Notes: generated by a model from the letters alone, not told the origin. DNA of 6,063 bases from an uncultured Paracoccaceae bacterium (GCA_938038825.1 CALHST010000234.1:1-6063), one strand, 5' to 3'; positions 1 through 5,599 are shown, numbered from the stretch's first letter. Numbers and translations: made by a program.

Positions 1-82
1 CCGGTCTTCTGTGCACGATATGGTCTCCCTCTTCGTCAGAGCCATATTTCTAAGAGACTCAGATCCAGTATTCTCGCTTAAG

Positions 83-152
83 TGTCATTTTAAACTTACA
101 GTTTTTTGCTTGTCAAATTAAACGAACAATCAGATGTAATATTTTATGTACA
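83..152 (-). promoter_or_regulatory. Leftward promoter with three tandem PpsR/CrtJ-type operators
   Basis: Three exact TGT-N12-ACA sites lie at 83-100 (TGTCATTTTAAACTTACA), 111-128 (TGTCAAATTAAACGAACA) and 135-152 (TGTAATATTTTATGTACA), with gaps of 10 and 6 bp. This is the recognised PpsR/CrtJ operator pattern, and paired sites are typical of repressed bch, crt and puc promoters. On the minus strand a sigma70-like promoter fits them: -35 TTGACA (111-116) and -10 TAAAAT (87-92) with an 18-bp spacer, so the first box covers the -10 and the second covers the -35. The controlled gene would start at about 45 (ATG, weak Shine-Dalgarno) or at 16 (GTG, with GAGGGAG eight bases upstream) and leaves the window at the left edge. 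Too little of it is visible to name. No rightward gene I recognise follows the boxes. Confidence 0.75.
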
Positions 153-290
153 CATGCTTAGGTCAGAACGACTTTCCCGTCGCGCTTCATCAACAGAAAC
201 AAGTGGATTCGGCGTTCGTTTGGAATGGCAATACGCGGTTTTTTTCGTTCGCCAGCACATGCGCTTTTGCCCAAAGCGCAGCTCTAACGC
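153..290. other. Gene-free stretch with an 8-bp inverted repeat
   Basis: I see no convincing gene here; the short rightward reading frames resemble nothing I know and run into the convergent DUF4440 gene. A perfect inverted repeat, TGCGCTTT (260-267) and AAAGCGCA (273-280) with a 5-base loop, lies 10 bases past the DUF4440 stop codon. It may stop or protect that leftward transcript, but no T-tract follows it on the minus strand, so it is not a standard intrinsic terminator. Confidence 0.4.
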
Positions 291-656
291 TTAAGCCGTG
301 GGCGTTCCTTGGTGAAAACAAAGCACCCAACCGCGCGGGCTGCGCTTCCATATCGAAGAGCGATTGGCGGCTTCGACTTCAGATCCATACAAAACTTCAC
401 TGACATACGTTACTTGTACAATTTCATCGGACAAAGCCCGCACACAAAAGCTCTTCAGCGGCAAAGTTGCAGAAATTTCTGTGTGTTTCATTGCATTTGG
501 CATCATATCCCGGCGCTGGTAAATCCGTCCTGATCGCCCAAATTCGCAAAAATCATCTGCAAAGATTTCATCCATCAGCGCATCGTCAAATCGCGTCTCC
601 GAGCGCCAAAGACTTTCTTCCAAAGTTCGTAGGGTTTCAATTGTTTCATTATCCAT
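291..656 (-). CDS. DUF4440 / NTF2-like (SnoaL-fold) family protein
   Basis: The product is a 121-residue cytoplasmic protein without a signal peptide or membrane segment. Its pattern matches small DUF4440 proteins of the NTF2-like cone fold: an N-terminal helix (LRTLEESLWRSETRFDDALM), the strand DDFCEFGRSGRIYQR, then LPLKSFCVRALSDEIVQVTY, and the C-terminal strands with NRSSIWKRSPRGWVLCFHQG. The NRSSIW and FHQGTP blocks are typical of the family. The fold serves enzymes and ligand binders alike, so no reaction can be assigned. I chose the ATG at 656 (MDNETIE) because the GTG ten codons upstream has no visible Shine-Dalgarno; the ATG has only a distant GGGGA. The gene is separated from cytochrome c2 by a terminator, so it probably has its own promoter. 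The family call is from recognition of the protein pattern, not a search. Confidence 0.8.
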   Translation of the reverse strand: MDNETIETLRTLEESLWRSETRFDDALMDEIFADDFCEFGRSGRIYQRRDMMPNAMKHTEISATLPLKSFCVRALSDEIVQVTYVSEVLYGSEVEAANRSSIWKRSPRGWVLCFHQGTPTA

Positions 657-746
657 TTTCTTGAAAATCCCCAAGAATAAAGCCACGGCGCGCGGGTGCG
701 GATGTGGTCGCGAGTCGACACGTCATTCAGCTTACTGGCAGAAATA

Positions 747-776
747 AAAAAGCCGCGAGCATTGTCGCGGCTTTTT
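747..776. terminator. Bidirectional intrinsic terminator after cytochrome c2
   Basis: A perfect GC-rich stem, GCCGCGA (752-758) and TCGCGGC (765-771) with the 6-base loop GCATTG, is flanked by an A-run (746-751) and a T-run (772-776). On the minus strand it ends in a T-tract and lies 20 bases past the cytochrome c2 stop codon, so it most likely ends that transcript. The symmetry would also stop rightward transcription. Confidence 0.9.
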
Positions 777-796
777 CGAAAGAACTGTATGGTTCG

Positions 797-1234
797 TTAG
801 GAACCTGGGCCAACACTCACAAGGTATGCCCAAACATTGGCAGCGTCTTCGCCGTCTTTCAGTTTGAAAGACATTTTTGATTTCGCCGAACTGCTGTCCA
901 GAGTTTTGCGAACCCATGCGCGTGGATCTGCGACCCAATCGACAAATTCTGCTTCGGTCCAGTTGCCACCAAGCGTGTCGCCAGCCGCGATCAAATCTTT
1001 GCCGTATTTGTATCCATCAGCCGTTCCAGGCTGACGTGCTGCAATACCATAAAGGTTCGGGCCTGATCTGCCACCTTTCACGATTTTTTCGCCGGAATCA
1101 GACTCAATCATGTGGCAGGATTTGCACTTGTTGAAAACTTTTGCGCCTGCTTCTGCATCACCAGATGCATGCCCATCGGCAAACACAGGTGCCGCCAGAG
1201 TGACTGCCGCGAGGGTAGCGAGGATACGGTTCAT
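797..1234 (-). CDS. cycA: Periplasmic cytochrome c2 (class I, c550/c551-like)
   Basis: The 145-residue product is a soluble periplasmic c-type cytochrome that would carry electrons between the bc1 complex and an oxidase or a photosynthetic reaction centre. A Sec signal peptide (MNRILATLAAVTLAAPVFA, likely cut before D20) is followed by the haem site CKSCH at 37-41, where H41 is the proximal ligand. M121 in SKMSFKL is the likely distal ligand. The GGRSGPNLYGI block, the YKYGKDL block and the C-terminal helix (ANVWAYL) fit the Rhodobacter/Paracoccus c2-c550 group. The start has a good Shine-Dalgarno, AAGGAG, eight bases upstream. In some Roseobacter photosynthesis clusters a cycA gene closes the bchF-puh-hemA block (from memory). 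Here it points away from ppaA, as that block would, but none of those genes lies between. The symbol is by analogy, since several c2 paralogues exist in this group. Confidence 0.85.
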   Translation of the reverse strand: MNRILATLAAVTLAAPVFADGHASGDAEAGAKVFNKCKSCHMIESDSGEKIVKGGRSGPNLYGIAARQPGTADGYKYGKDLIAAGDTLGGNWTEAEFVDWVADPRAWVRKTLDSSSAKSKMSFKLKDGEDAANVWAYLVSVGPGS

Positions 1235-1260
1235 TACAAAAACTCCTTCCGTTTTGGCAG

Positions 1261-1290
1261 ATTAAGCTAGGCTGACGGGCCTAGAGTCAA
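1261..1290 (-). promoter_or_regulatory. Putative cytochrome c2 promoter with a dyad in its spacer
   Basis: On the minus strand a -35 TTGACT (1285-1290) and a weak -10 CTTAAT (1261-1266) are 18 bp apart. The spacer (1267-1284) is itself an inverted repeat, CTAGGC-TGACGG-GCCTAG, that fills the gap exactly. The predicted transcript would begin near 1254, just ahead of the AAGGAG ribosome binding site (1243-1248). The dyad could be a binding site for a regulator acting between the two promoter elements. No TGT-N12-ACA or TTGAT-N4-ATCAA (Fnr) site is seen here. Confidence 0.45.
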
Positions 1291-1335
1291 CAGTGACTTT
1301 TGCACGATCTGGTGAATATCCGCTTAGGCGCCACT

Positions 1336-1614
1336 ATGAGTGGTTACATGCTTCTTGTGTGGAATACCCAATATCGCCCGCAAGTTTTTACAATTTTTGA
1401 CATGACAAGCACGCGTATAAAGGATCCGCAGCTGAACCATGTTTCTTTGAACAATCAGGTCGTTTGCTATGAGTATTTTGAGAACAATGAAGGGATTACA
1501 GACCGCCAATTTGGGGCGGTTCACCTGTTTGCCGAGTCTTGGCGTCTTTCGACCCTGCGCGACCGGAAAAAATCTGTAATGAATATCTTACAAAAAGCTG
1601 CATATAACGTTTAA
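1336..1614 (+). CDS. Doubtful small hypothetical protein
   Basis: This frame could encode 92 residues from the ATG at 1336 (MSGYMLLVWNTQYRP...). Extending to TTG at 1300 gives 104, but neither start has a convincing Shine-Dalgarno. I do not recognise the protein. It shows no signal peptide, membrane span or catalytic motif; the C-terminus is basic (RDRKKSVMNILQKAAYNV). Composition is AT-richer than the neighbouring genes. A short inverted repeat (ACCGCC 1502-1507, GGCGGT 1515-1520) lies inside it. It occupies the place where bchF or related genes would be expected beside ppaA, but I find no similarity to bchF, puh or hemA products in any frame. It may be a real orphan gene or chance open frame in decayed DNA. 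Confidence 0.25.
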   Translation: MSGYMLLVWNTQYRPQVFTIFDMTSTRIKDPQLNHVSLNNQVVCYEYFENNEGITDRQFGAVHLFAESWRLSTLRDRKKSVMNILQKAAYNV

Positions 1615-1623
1615 AATTTCCAC

Positions 1624-1655
1624 TGCGGCTGCTGTAAAGAACACAGCGTTCCGCA
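1624..1655. repeat. Imperfect hairpin between the small ORF and ppaA operators
   Basis: Two stem segments, TGCGG/CCGCA (1624-1628 with 1651-1655) and GCTGT/ACAGC (1631-1635 with 1643-1647), are separated by a small internal loop and capped by the 7-base loop AAAGAAC. It begins 10 bases after the stop of the 1336-1614 frame, but no T-run follows in either direction. It may be a weak terminator or a protein-binding dyad. Confidence 0.4.
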
Positions 1656-1681
1656 CATATATTGCACTATCTCACAAAATA

Positions 1682-1741
1682 TGTCAGTTTTGTTAGACAA
1701 CATGCCGAACTGCGGATCCAATGTGTAGAGATTCGTTGACA
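1682..1741 (+). promoter_or_regulatory. ppaA-ppsR promoter with two PpsR-type operators
   Basis: Two exact TGT-N12-ACA sites lie at 1682-1699 (TGTCAGTTTTGTTAGACA, with the fuller TGTC...GACA ends) and 1724-1741 (TGTAGAGATTCGTTGACA). They start 42 bp apart, about four helical turns, so both would face the same side of the DNA. A plausible rightward sigma70 promoter lies between them: -35 TAGACA (1694-1699), which overlaps the first box, a 17-bp spacer, and -10 TCCAAT (1717-1722), just before the second box. This arrangement would let PpsR repress its own operon. In Rhodobacter-type clusters this intergenic region also serves the divergent bchF operon, so the sites may have been inherited from a shared control region. 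Confidence 0.7.
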
Positions 1742-1783
1742 CCCCATTTTCTTACGCTCTGCGCCTCTTAAAGGGACCGGTTC

Positions 1784-2575
1784 ATGTCACAAGACGACAC
1801 ATACGGACTTTCGGGTGCCCCAAAGAGGCATTCCCTTGGGGCGGCTGTATTGGCAGAGAACGCAGTGTCAATTGTCAAACAGCGACAGGCCTATACCGCA
1901 AACGGCGCCCGTCAGTTTATTGTGGATCACGTGATTCAAGCTGTGTTGAGCAAAACCGCATTTCATCCCGAAGACATGTTATCCGAACTGTATGGGCACC
2001 GTTTATCAACAGATGCAGTTATCGATATTTACATACCTGCGACTGCACGGGGCCTTGGCGACAAGTGGATGACGGACGAGGTCGACTTTGCAAGCGTGAC
2101 AGTGGGAAGTATGCGACTTCAAGCATTGCTTTCGGTCGCTTCCGCCGAAAACATGGATTTCGTGCGCCCATTGGACAATACCTTATCCGCGTTGATTGTC
2201 GTTCCACTGGGAGAGCAGCACACGTTGGGCGCGTTTGTTCTGGCTGCTCAATTACGCCGCTTCGGCGCCCAGATTGATATGTCATTCTGTGAAACATCCC
2301 CAGAGCTTTCGTCGCGTCTTGCTGTCGACCCGCCTGATATTTTGATGTTTACGGCATCTTGTCGTGCAACTCTTGAAACCGTCGCCCATCTTGTTTTAGA
2401 CATCTGCAATCTTTTGCCAAATGCACCGAAATTTGCACTTGGCGGAAGTTTTGCGGAATCGGATGAAAAAGCAAAGGACATCTCGGGCGTGGATATGGTG
2501 ACCAGACATGCACGCGATGCGCTCGCGTTTGTCACACGACACAAACGCAGCGGGCCGGAAAAGTCGACTCTATGA
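1784..2575 (+). CDS. ppaA: PpaA/AerR, cobalamin-dependent light-responsive antirepressor of PpsR
   Basis: This 263-residue cytoplasmic regulator belongs to the PpaA/AerR family, which binds a cobalamin (in AerR) and antagonises or modifies PpsR/CrtJ in response to light and redox state. Residues 40-125 form the helical cap region, including GDKWMTDEVDFASVTVG (92-108) with W95. Residues 133-255 form a Rossmann-like B12-binding domain that lacks the classical DxHxxG motif. H146 in GEQHTLGAFVLAAQLRR is at the place of the AerR His that ligates cobalamin, so the sensor looks competent. The ATG is supported by AAAGGGA seven bases upstream. The stop overlaps the ppsR start by 4 bp (ATGA), which indicates translational coupling. 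Two PpsR-type operators precede the gene. No truncation or missing motif is seen, although neighbouring bch genes appear lost. Confidence 0.92.
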   Translation: MSQDDTYGLSGAPKRHSLGAAVLAENAVSIVKQRQAYTANGARQFIVDHVIQAVLSKTAFHPEDMLSELYGHRLSTDAVIDIYIPATARGLGDKWMTDEVDFASVTVGSMRLQALLSVASAENMDFVRPLDNTLSALIVVPLGEQHTLGAFVLAAQLRRFGAQIDMSFCETSPELSSRLAVDPPDILMFTASCRATLETVAHLVLDICNLLPNAPKFALGGSFAESDEKAKDISGVDMVTRHARDALAFVTRHKRSGPEKSTL

Positions 2576-3987
2576 AGACAGGTGGTAGCAGTTTCTGGAA
2601 TAGTGGCGCGGTGCCCCTAATCAAGCCGGAGTTCCTAAGCAGTATAATTGCAGCAGCATCTGACATCGCCTTGGTGGTTGCCGAAGACAGCACCATTCTG
2701 TCGGTGATCGTGAACACCACCGCTCAGAGTTTCGGAAATCTTAGCCATTGGGAAGGTCGTCCCATTGCTGACTTTTTGGCAGATGACAGTGTCGAAAAGT
2801 TTCGCAAGGCGCATTCCCGTCACTTGGCGGGGGATCTCTTGGTGACACCGATTGAAATCAATCATGAAGACAGCGCCGCGTGGCGGTATCCAATCCGATA
2901 TTCATTTCACCACTTCAACGATGGCAACGCAACTTTGCTGTTGGGACGGGATCTTCGCCCGATCGCGGAAACACAACAGCAGTTGGTGCAGGCACAGATC
3001 GCGTTAGAGCAAGGGTACGAAGCGCGGCGGGAATTCGACAGCCGATACCGAATAATGTTGTCCAAAACGACTGATGCAGTTTTGTTTGTCAGCGTTCAGG
3101 ACGGCCGGATTTCAGATTGTTCAGATGCCGCTGCGGACATTCTGGGCCTGAACCGCGATGCGGCCTGGGGAACACCCCTTGCGCATCTTCTTGCCAATCG
3201 GTCTTCTGCGGAATTGATGGAAAGCTTGCTGAATGCGTCGCTTGTCGAGGACGGCGGTGGGCGCATCGAAGTCACATCAGAGCGCGCGGGTCATCGGCTT
3301 GTTATTGCGCCGTCCGTCTTTCGCGCTGGCGGACAACGAATTTTGCACTGTGCGCTGACAACGGCGGGTGATGTCCCGCAAATTACAGACACGGAAGTTG
3401 GGCGCGCGGCCCTTTTGTACCGGGCCGCCAGCGATGCGATTGTGTTTGCCGACATGGATGGCAATATTCTGACAGCCAATGACAGTTTCCTTGATTTGGT
3501 GGGGGCTGCCCACGGCGGTGACGTGCGCGACAAAAGTCTGGGTGACTTTCTGGTTCGGGGCCAAATCGACCTGAGTGTGCTTGTGGAAAATGCCCATCGC
3601 ACGGGTTACATGCGGACATTTTCAACAAAGTTACTCAGCGCGCTGGGTGCGCGTTTGTCCGTTGAGATATCAGCAACCAAGTTGACTGAATCGACAGGCC
3701 CAATATTGGCTTTTGTGATTCGCGATGTCTCTCGGGTCGAAGGGGTGCGCAGTGGTGGGTCCATGCCCAATACGGATGATGGCGGGCGCAGTGTGATGGA
3801 GCTTGTCGGATCTGCGTCTCTCAAGGATATTGTGGCGGAAACCACCGATGTCGTCGAAAAGATGTGTATCGAAACAGCTGTCAGTCTAACCAAAAACAAC
3901 CGCGTCGCGGCGGCGGAAATGCTGGGCCTGTCCCGGCAAAGCCTGTATGTGAAGTTGCGCAAATTCGGGCTGTTGCGCAAAGACTGA
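2572..3987 (+). CDS. ppsR: PpsR/CrtJ, redox-sensitive repressor of photosynthesis genes
   Basis: The 471-residue product is a DNA-binding regulator that represses bch, crt and puc genes at TGT-N12-ACA palindromes under aerobic conditions. The architecture is complete: an N-terminal PAS domain (about 20-130, starting PLIKPEFLSSIIAAASDIA), a Gln-rich linker helix (about 132-155, ETQQQLVQAQIALEQ), PAS1 (about 157-265), PAS2 (about 277-390), and a Fis-type helix-turn-helix (about 418-469, with NNRVAAAEMLGLSRQSLYVK). C432 in the helix-turn-helix domain and C260 at the end of PAS1 are at about the places of the redox cysteines described in R. sphaeroides PpsR (C251 and C424). C183 is an extra one. 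Translation is coupled to ppaA by overlap. Downstream, the usual bchG is absent and idi follows after about 200 bp. Nothing suggests decay of the gene itself. Confidence 0.95.
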   Translation: MKTGGSSFWNSGAVPLIKPEFLSSIIAAASDIALVVAEDSTILSVIVNTTAQSFGNLSHWEGRPIADFLADDSVEKFRKAHSRHLAGDLLVTPIEINHEDSAAWRYPIRYSFHHFNDGNATLLLGRDLRPIAETQQQLVQAQIALEQGYEARREFDSRYRIMLSKTTDAVLFVSVQDGRISDCSDAAADILGLNRDAAWGTPLAHLLANRSSAELMESLLNASLVEDGGGRIEVTSERAGHRLVIAPSVFRAGGQRILHCALTTAGDVPQITDTEVGRAALLYRAASDAIVFADMDGNILTANDSFLDLVGAAHGGDVRDKSLGDFLVRGQIDLSVLVENAHRTGYMRTFSTKLLSALGARLSVEISATKLTESTGPILAFVIRDVSRVEGVRSGGSMPNTDDGGRSVMELVGSASLKDIVAETTDVVEKMCIETAVSLTKNNRVAAAEMLGLSRQSLYVKLRKFGLLRKD

Positions 3988-4082
3988 CATGGGCCATTAT
4001 TAGACCCTGATTTTTGCCGTGAAACCCCAACAATACACGCCTTGGTGACATGACCTCAGCCGGGCCGGTGTCCTATCTTTTG
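3988..4082 (+). other. Deletion junction region between ppsR and the bchP relic
   Basis: These 95 bp stand where bchG, a pucC-like gene and most of bchP would lie in a Rhodobacter-type cluster. No terminator or PpsR box is visible. An ATG at 4050 (MTSAGPVSYLLP) is in frame with the following bchP relic and with idi. It could be the first codons of bchG left at the left side of the deletion, but the match is too short to be sure. Confidence 0.4.
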
Positions 4083-4194
4083 CCGCACTTTATGAACAAA
4101 ACGCTGGTCAAAGCGCGCCAGATGGCCCATCTGAATGCCGGAATCGATAAAGCTTGCCCATTTTGCCGCGTTTGTAAGGCCAACACAGATATGA
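4083..4194 (+). pseudogene. bchP: Frameshifted C-terminal relic of bchP (geranylgeranyl reductase)
   Basis: Just before idi, one frame reads FMNKTLVKARQMAHL (4089-4133), which resembles the conserved end of BchP/ChlP (aromatic-M-N-K-x-L-V-x-x-x-P/x-x-A-H-L). The similarity then moves to the next frame, where 4135-4194 reads MPESIKLAHFAAFVRPTQI and a TGA at 4192-4194. That second piece looks like the usual BchP ending (K-x-x-A-H-x-x-x-x-V/A-R/K-P), and its stop overlaps the idi start as ATGA, a spacing expected for intact bchP-idi. The shift corresponds to one extra base, or two lost, near 4131-4135. The remaining roughly 350 residues of BchP are gone, since ppsR ends about 100 bp upstream. 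BchP would reduce geranylgeranyl to phytyl on bacteriochlorophyll; this fragment cannot. Identification rests on remembered family motifs, not on an alignment. Confidence 0.6.
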
Positions 4195-4727
4195 CGATCA
4201 TGATCCCGGCCTGGGTAAATGGCGAATTAACCCCAGTGGAAAAACTGGAAGCCCATGTCAAAGGGCTGCGCCACAAGGCAGTCTCGGTCTTTGTGTTGCG
4301 CGGACAGGACGTTCTGCTGCAACAACGCGCCATGGGCAAATACCACACGCCGGGTTTATGGGCGAACACGTGTTGTACGCATCCTGAGTGGGATGAAAGC
4401 CCCGCGACCTGCGCGATACGTCGTCTTGACGAAGAACTTGGAATTTCAGGCCTGTCTGTGAATCACCGTCACCACTTAGAGTACAGGGCCAAGGTCGGCG
4501 GCGGCATGACAGAGCACGAAGTTGTCGACGTGTTTGTGTCTGAAGCCAGTACAGATTTAACCACGACGCCAAACCCGAACGAGGTCATGGCCACTCGTTG
4601 GGTCGATGTTGATGATCTGCGCGCTGAAATTTTAGGCAGCCCAGAACACTTCACGCCGTGGTTGCGTATCTATATGGCCGAACATTCCGATACGATCTTC
4701 GGCACACAAGCAACGCAGGCCACGTAG
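4191..4727 (+). CDS. idi: Isopentenyl-diphosphate delta-isomerase, type I (Nudix fold)
   Basis: The 178-residue cytoplasmic enzyme interconverts isopentenyl and dimethylallyl diphosphate and so feeds carotenoid, quinone and bacteriochlorophyll tails. Metal and catalytic residues are in place: H22 and H28 (EAHVKGLRH), the NTCCTHP block with catalytic C62 and metal ligand H64, and E108/E110 in TEHEVVDVF. The Nudix-like helix lies at CAIRRLDEELGI (74-85). Length equals that of Rhodobacter Idi, and the start MTIMIPAW matches the usual MTxMxPAW start, with AAGG upstream. The frame stays open to an ATG at 4050, adding 47 residues that include CPFCRVC; I treat that as read-through of the bchP relic, not part of the enzyme. 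In photosynthesis clusters idi follows bchP; here it now follows ppsR and may be co-transcribed with it. Confidence 0.93.
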   Translation: MTIMIPAWVNGELTPVEKLEAHVKGLRHKAVSVFVLRGQDVLLQQRAMGKYHTPGLWANTCCTHPEWDESPATCAIRRLDEELGISGLSVNHRHHLEYRAKVGGGMTEHEVVDVFVSEASTDLTTTPNPNEVMATRWVDVDDLRAEILGSPEHFTPWLRIYMAEHSDTIFGTQATQAT

Positions 4728-4740
4728 ACTGCCGATCTCC

Positions 4741-5469
4741 TTAGGTCGTCAGGAACTCTACATCGCCTCGCGTGACAATCGCAGCAGTCAGTCTGTTGGT
4801 CGCATAGGCCCCTGTATCAATTGACACCACACCATTCCGCGCCTTGGCCACATCCACGATCGTGTGACCATGCAGAACCCACACGCCATCACTACGATGC
4901 TTGCGCCGAAAATCCGCGTGTCCCCAAAGCAAAGTATCCGCTACTTGATGCGCAATCGGTGCGCGTGGATCTGCAGCGGCATGAACGACAGCAACATTGC
5001 CCGATTGCCAACTTAAAGGGCAGGCGCGCAGCCACGCCAAAACAGTCGGGGACAAAGCGTCTTTCAGAGTCTGTGCAAGCGCTATTAGCTCATGTTTATC
5101 TGGTTTTGGTCTGGATACAGCGATCCCAAAACTCTCGAGCGTTTGAAGACCACCGAATGTCAGCCACCTGGACCCACATCGTTCTGGCGCATCCAAAAAG
5201 TCCAGCAGCATGCGTTCATGATTGCCCAACAAACATACCGTGTCTTCAGTTGCTGCAAGATGATGAACCAAATGCAGCACCTCAGCACTTTGGGGGCCGC
5301 GATCCACGTAATCCCCCACAAAAATCCGTCGAAAACCAGCAGGGCAGTCGTCCAGCAACCGTGTCAGCAAATCCATTCGGCCATGCACATCGCCAATCGC
5401 GACAAAGGGTTGGTCAGGTGAAATTGGGGTATCAAAGGAAGCCCGAAGCAGGCGGGACAGAATCTGCAT
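4741..5469 (-). CDS. PPP-family metallophosphatase (serine/threonine phosphatase-like)
   Basis: The 242-residue cytoplasmic protein has the full PPP/calcineurin-like metal-binding set: GDVHG (26-30), GDYVDRG (52-58), GNHE (82-85), the VVHA histidine H163 and HGHT (200-203). These ligate the two-metal centre used to hydrolyse phosphomonoesters. The family includes bacterial protein phosphatases and diadenosine-tetraphosphatase-like enzymes, and the sequence does not decide the substrate. No signal peptide or membrane span is present. The ATG at 5469 has no strong Shine-Dalgarno. The gene converges on idi with only 13 bp between stop codons and no visible terminator. It is divergent from the YjbH gene, and they share a control region with a CtrA-type box, so cell-cycle or motility-linked control is possible. 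A long open frame on the opposite strand here is a shadow of this gene. Confidence 0.88.
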   Translation of the reverse strand: MQILSRLLRASFDTPISPDQPFVAIGDVHGRMDLLTRLLDDCPAGFRRIFVGDYVDRGPQSAEVLHLVHHLAATEDTVCLLGNHERMLLDFLDAPERCGSRWLTFGGLQTLESFGIAVSRPKPDKHELIALAQTLKDALSPTVLAWLRACPLSWQSGNVAVVHAAADPRAPIAHQVADTLLWGHADFRRKHRSDGVWVLHGHTIVDVAKARNGVVSIDTGAYATNRLTAAIVTRGDVEFLTT

Positions 5470-5511
5470 GACCCCGAGTTAGACGGAAATCAAAGGTCTG
5501 CCAAGACGGGC

Positions 5512-5561
5512 AATGGTTAACATTAACCCTTCTTTAACGGGTGCAATTAATAATGGTTAAC
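5512..5561. promoter_or_regulatory. CtrA-type box with flanking half-site repeats
   Basis: The intergenic region between the divergent phosphatase and YjbH genes carries TTAA-CCCTTCT-TTAA (5523-5537), an exact match to the alphaproteobacterial CtrA pattern TTAA-N7-TTAA. On each side is the direct repeat AATGGTTAAC (5512-5521 and 5552-5561, 40 bp apart), whose complement contains TTAACCAT, a CtrA half-site form. GGTTAA-CA-TTAACC (5515-5528) also forms an inverted pair. The box could control either gene or both; no clear -10/-35 was assigned. Confidence 0.55.
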
Positions 5562-5599
5562 GCGTCCGGGAGCGCAGGTATTTTAGAATGGGATAAAAC

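Noticed and set aside
106..403. Two rightward short frames (106-294 and 146-403) after the PpsR boxes
   Set aside because: They resemble no light-harvesting or other photosynthesis protein. They overlap operators or the convergent DUF4440 gene, and the promoter elements point left.
415..436. A TGT...ACA pair inside the DUF4440 gene as another PpsR site
   Set aside because: The spacing is 13, not 12, and it is a lone site inside a coding region.
1300..1614. The orphan frame as a remnant of hemA, bchF or a puh gene
   Set aside because: I compared it, on both strands, with remembered 5-aminolevulinate synthase and BchF sequences and found no shared motif.
4050..4190. A 47-residue N-terminal extension of Idi containing CPFCRVC, which resembles a metal-binding motif
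   Set aside because: The DNA is better explained as a bchP relic read in a shifted frame. The ATG at 4191 matches the usual Idi start and length.
4821..5471. A 216-residue rightward open frame opposite the phosphatase
   Set aside because: It lies fully antisense to a gene with complete PPP motifs and has no recognisable domain; it is a shadow frame.
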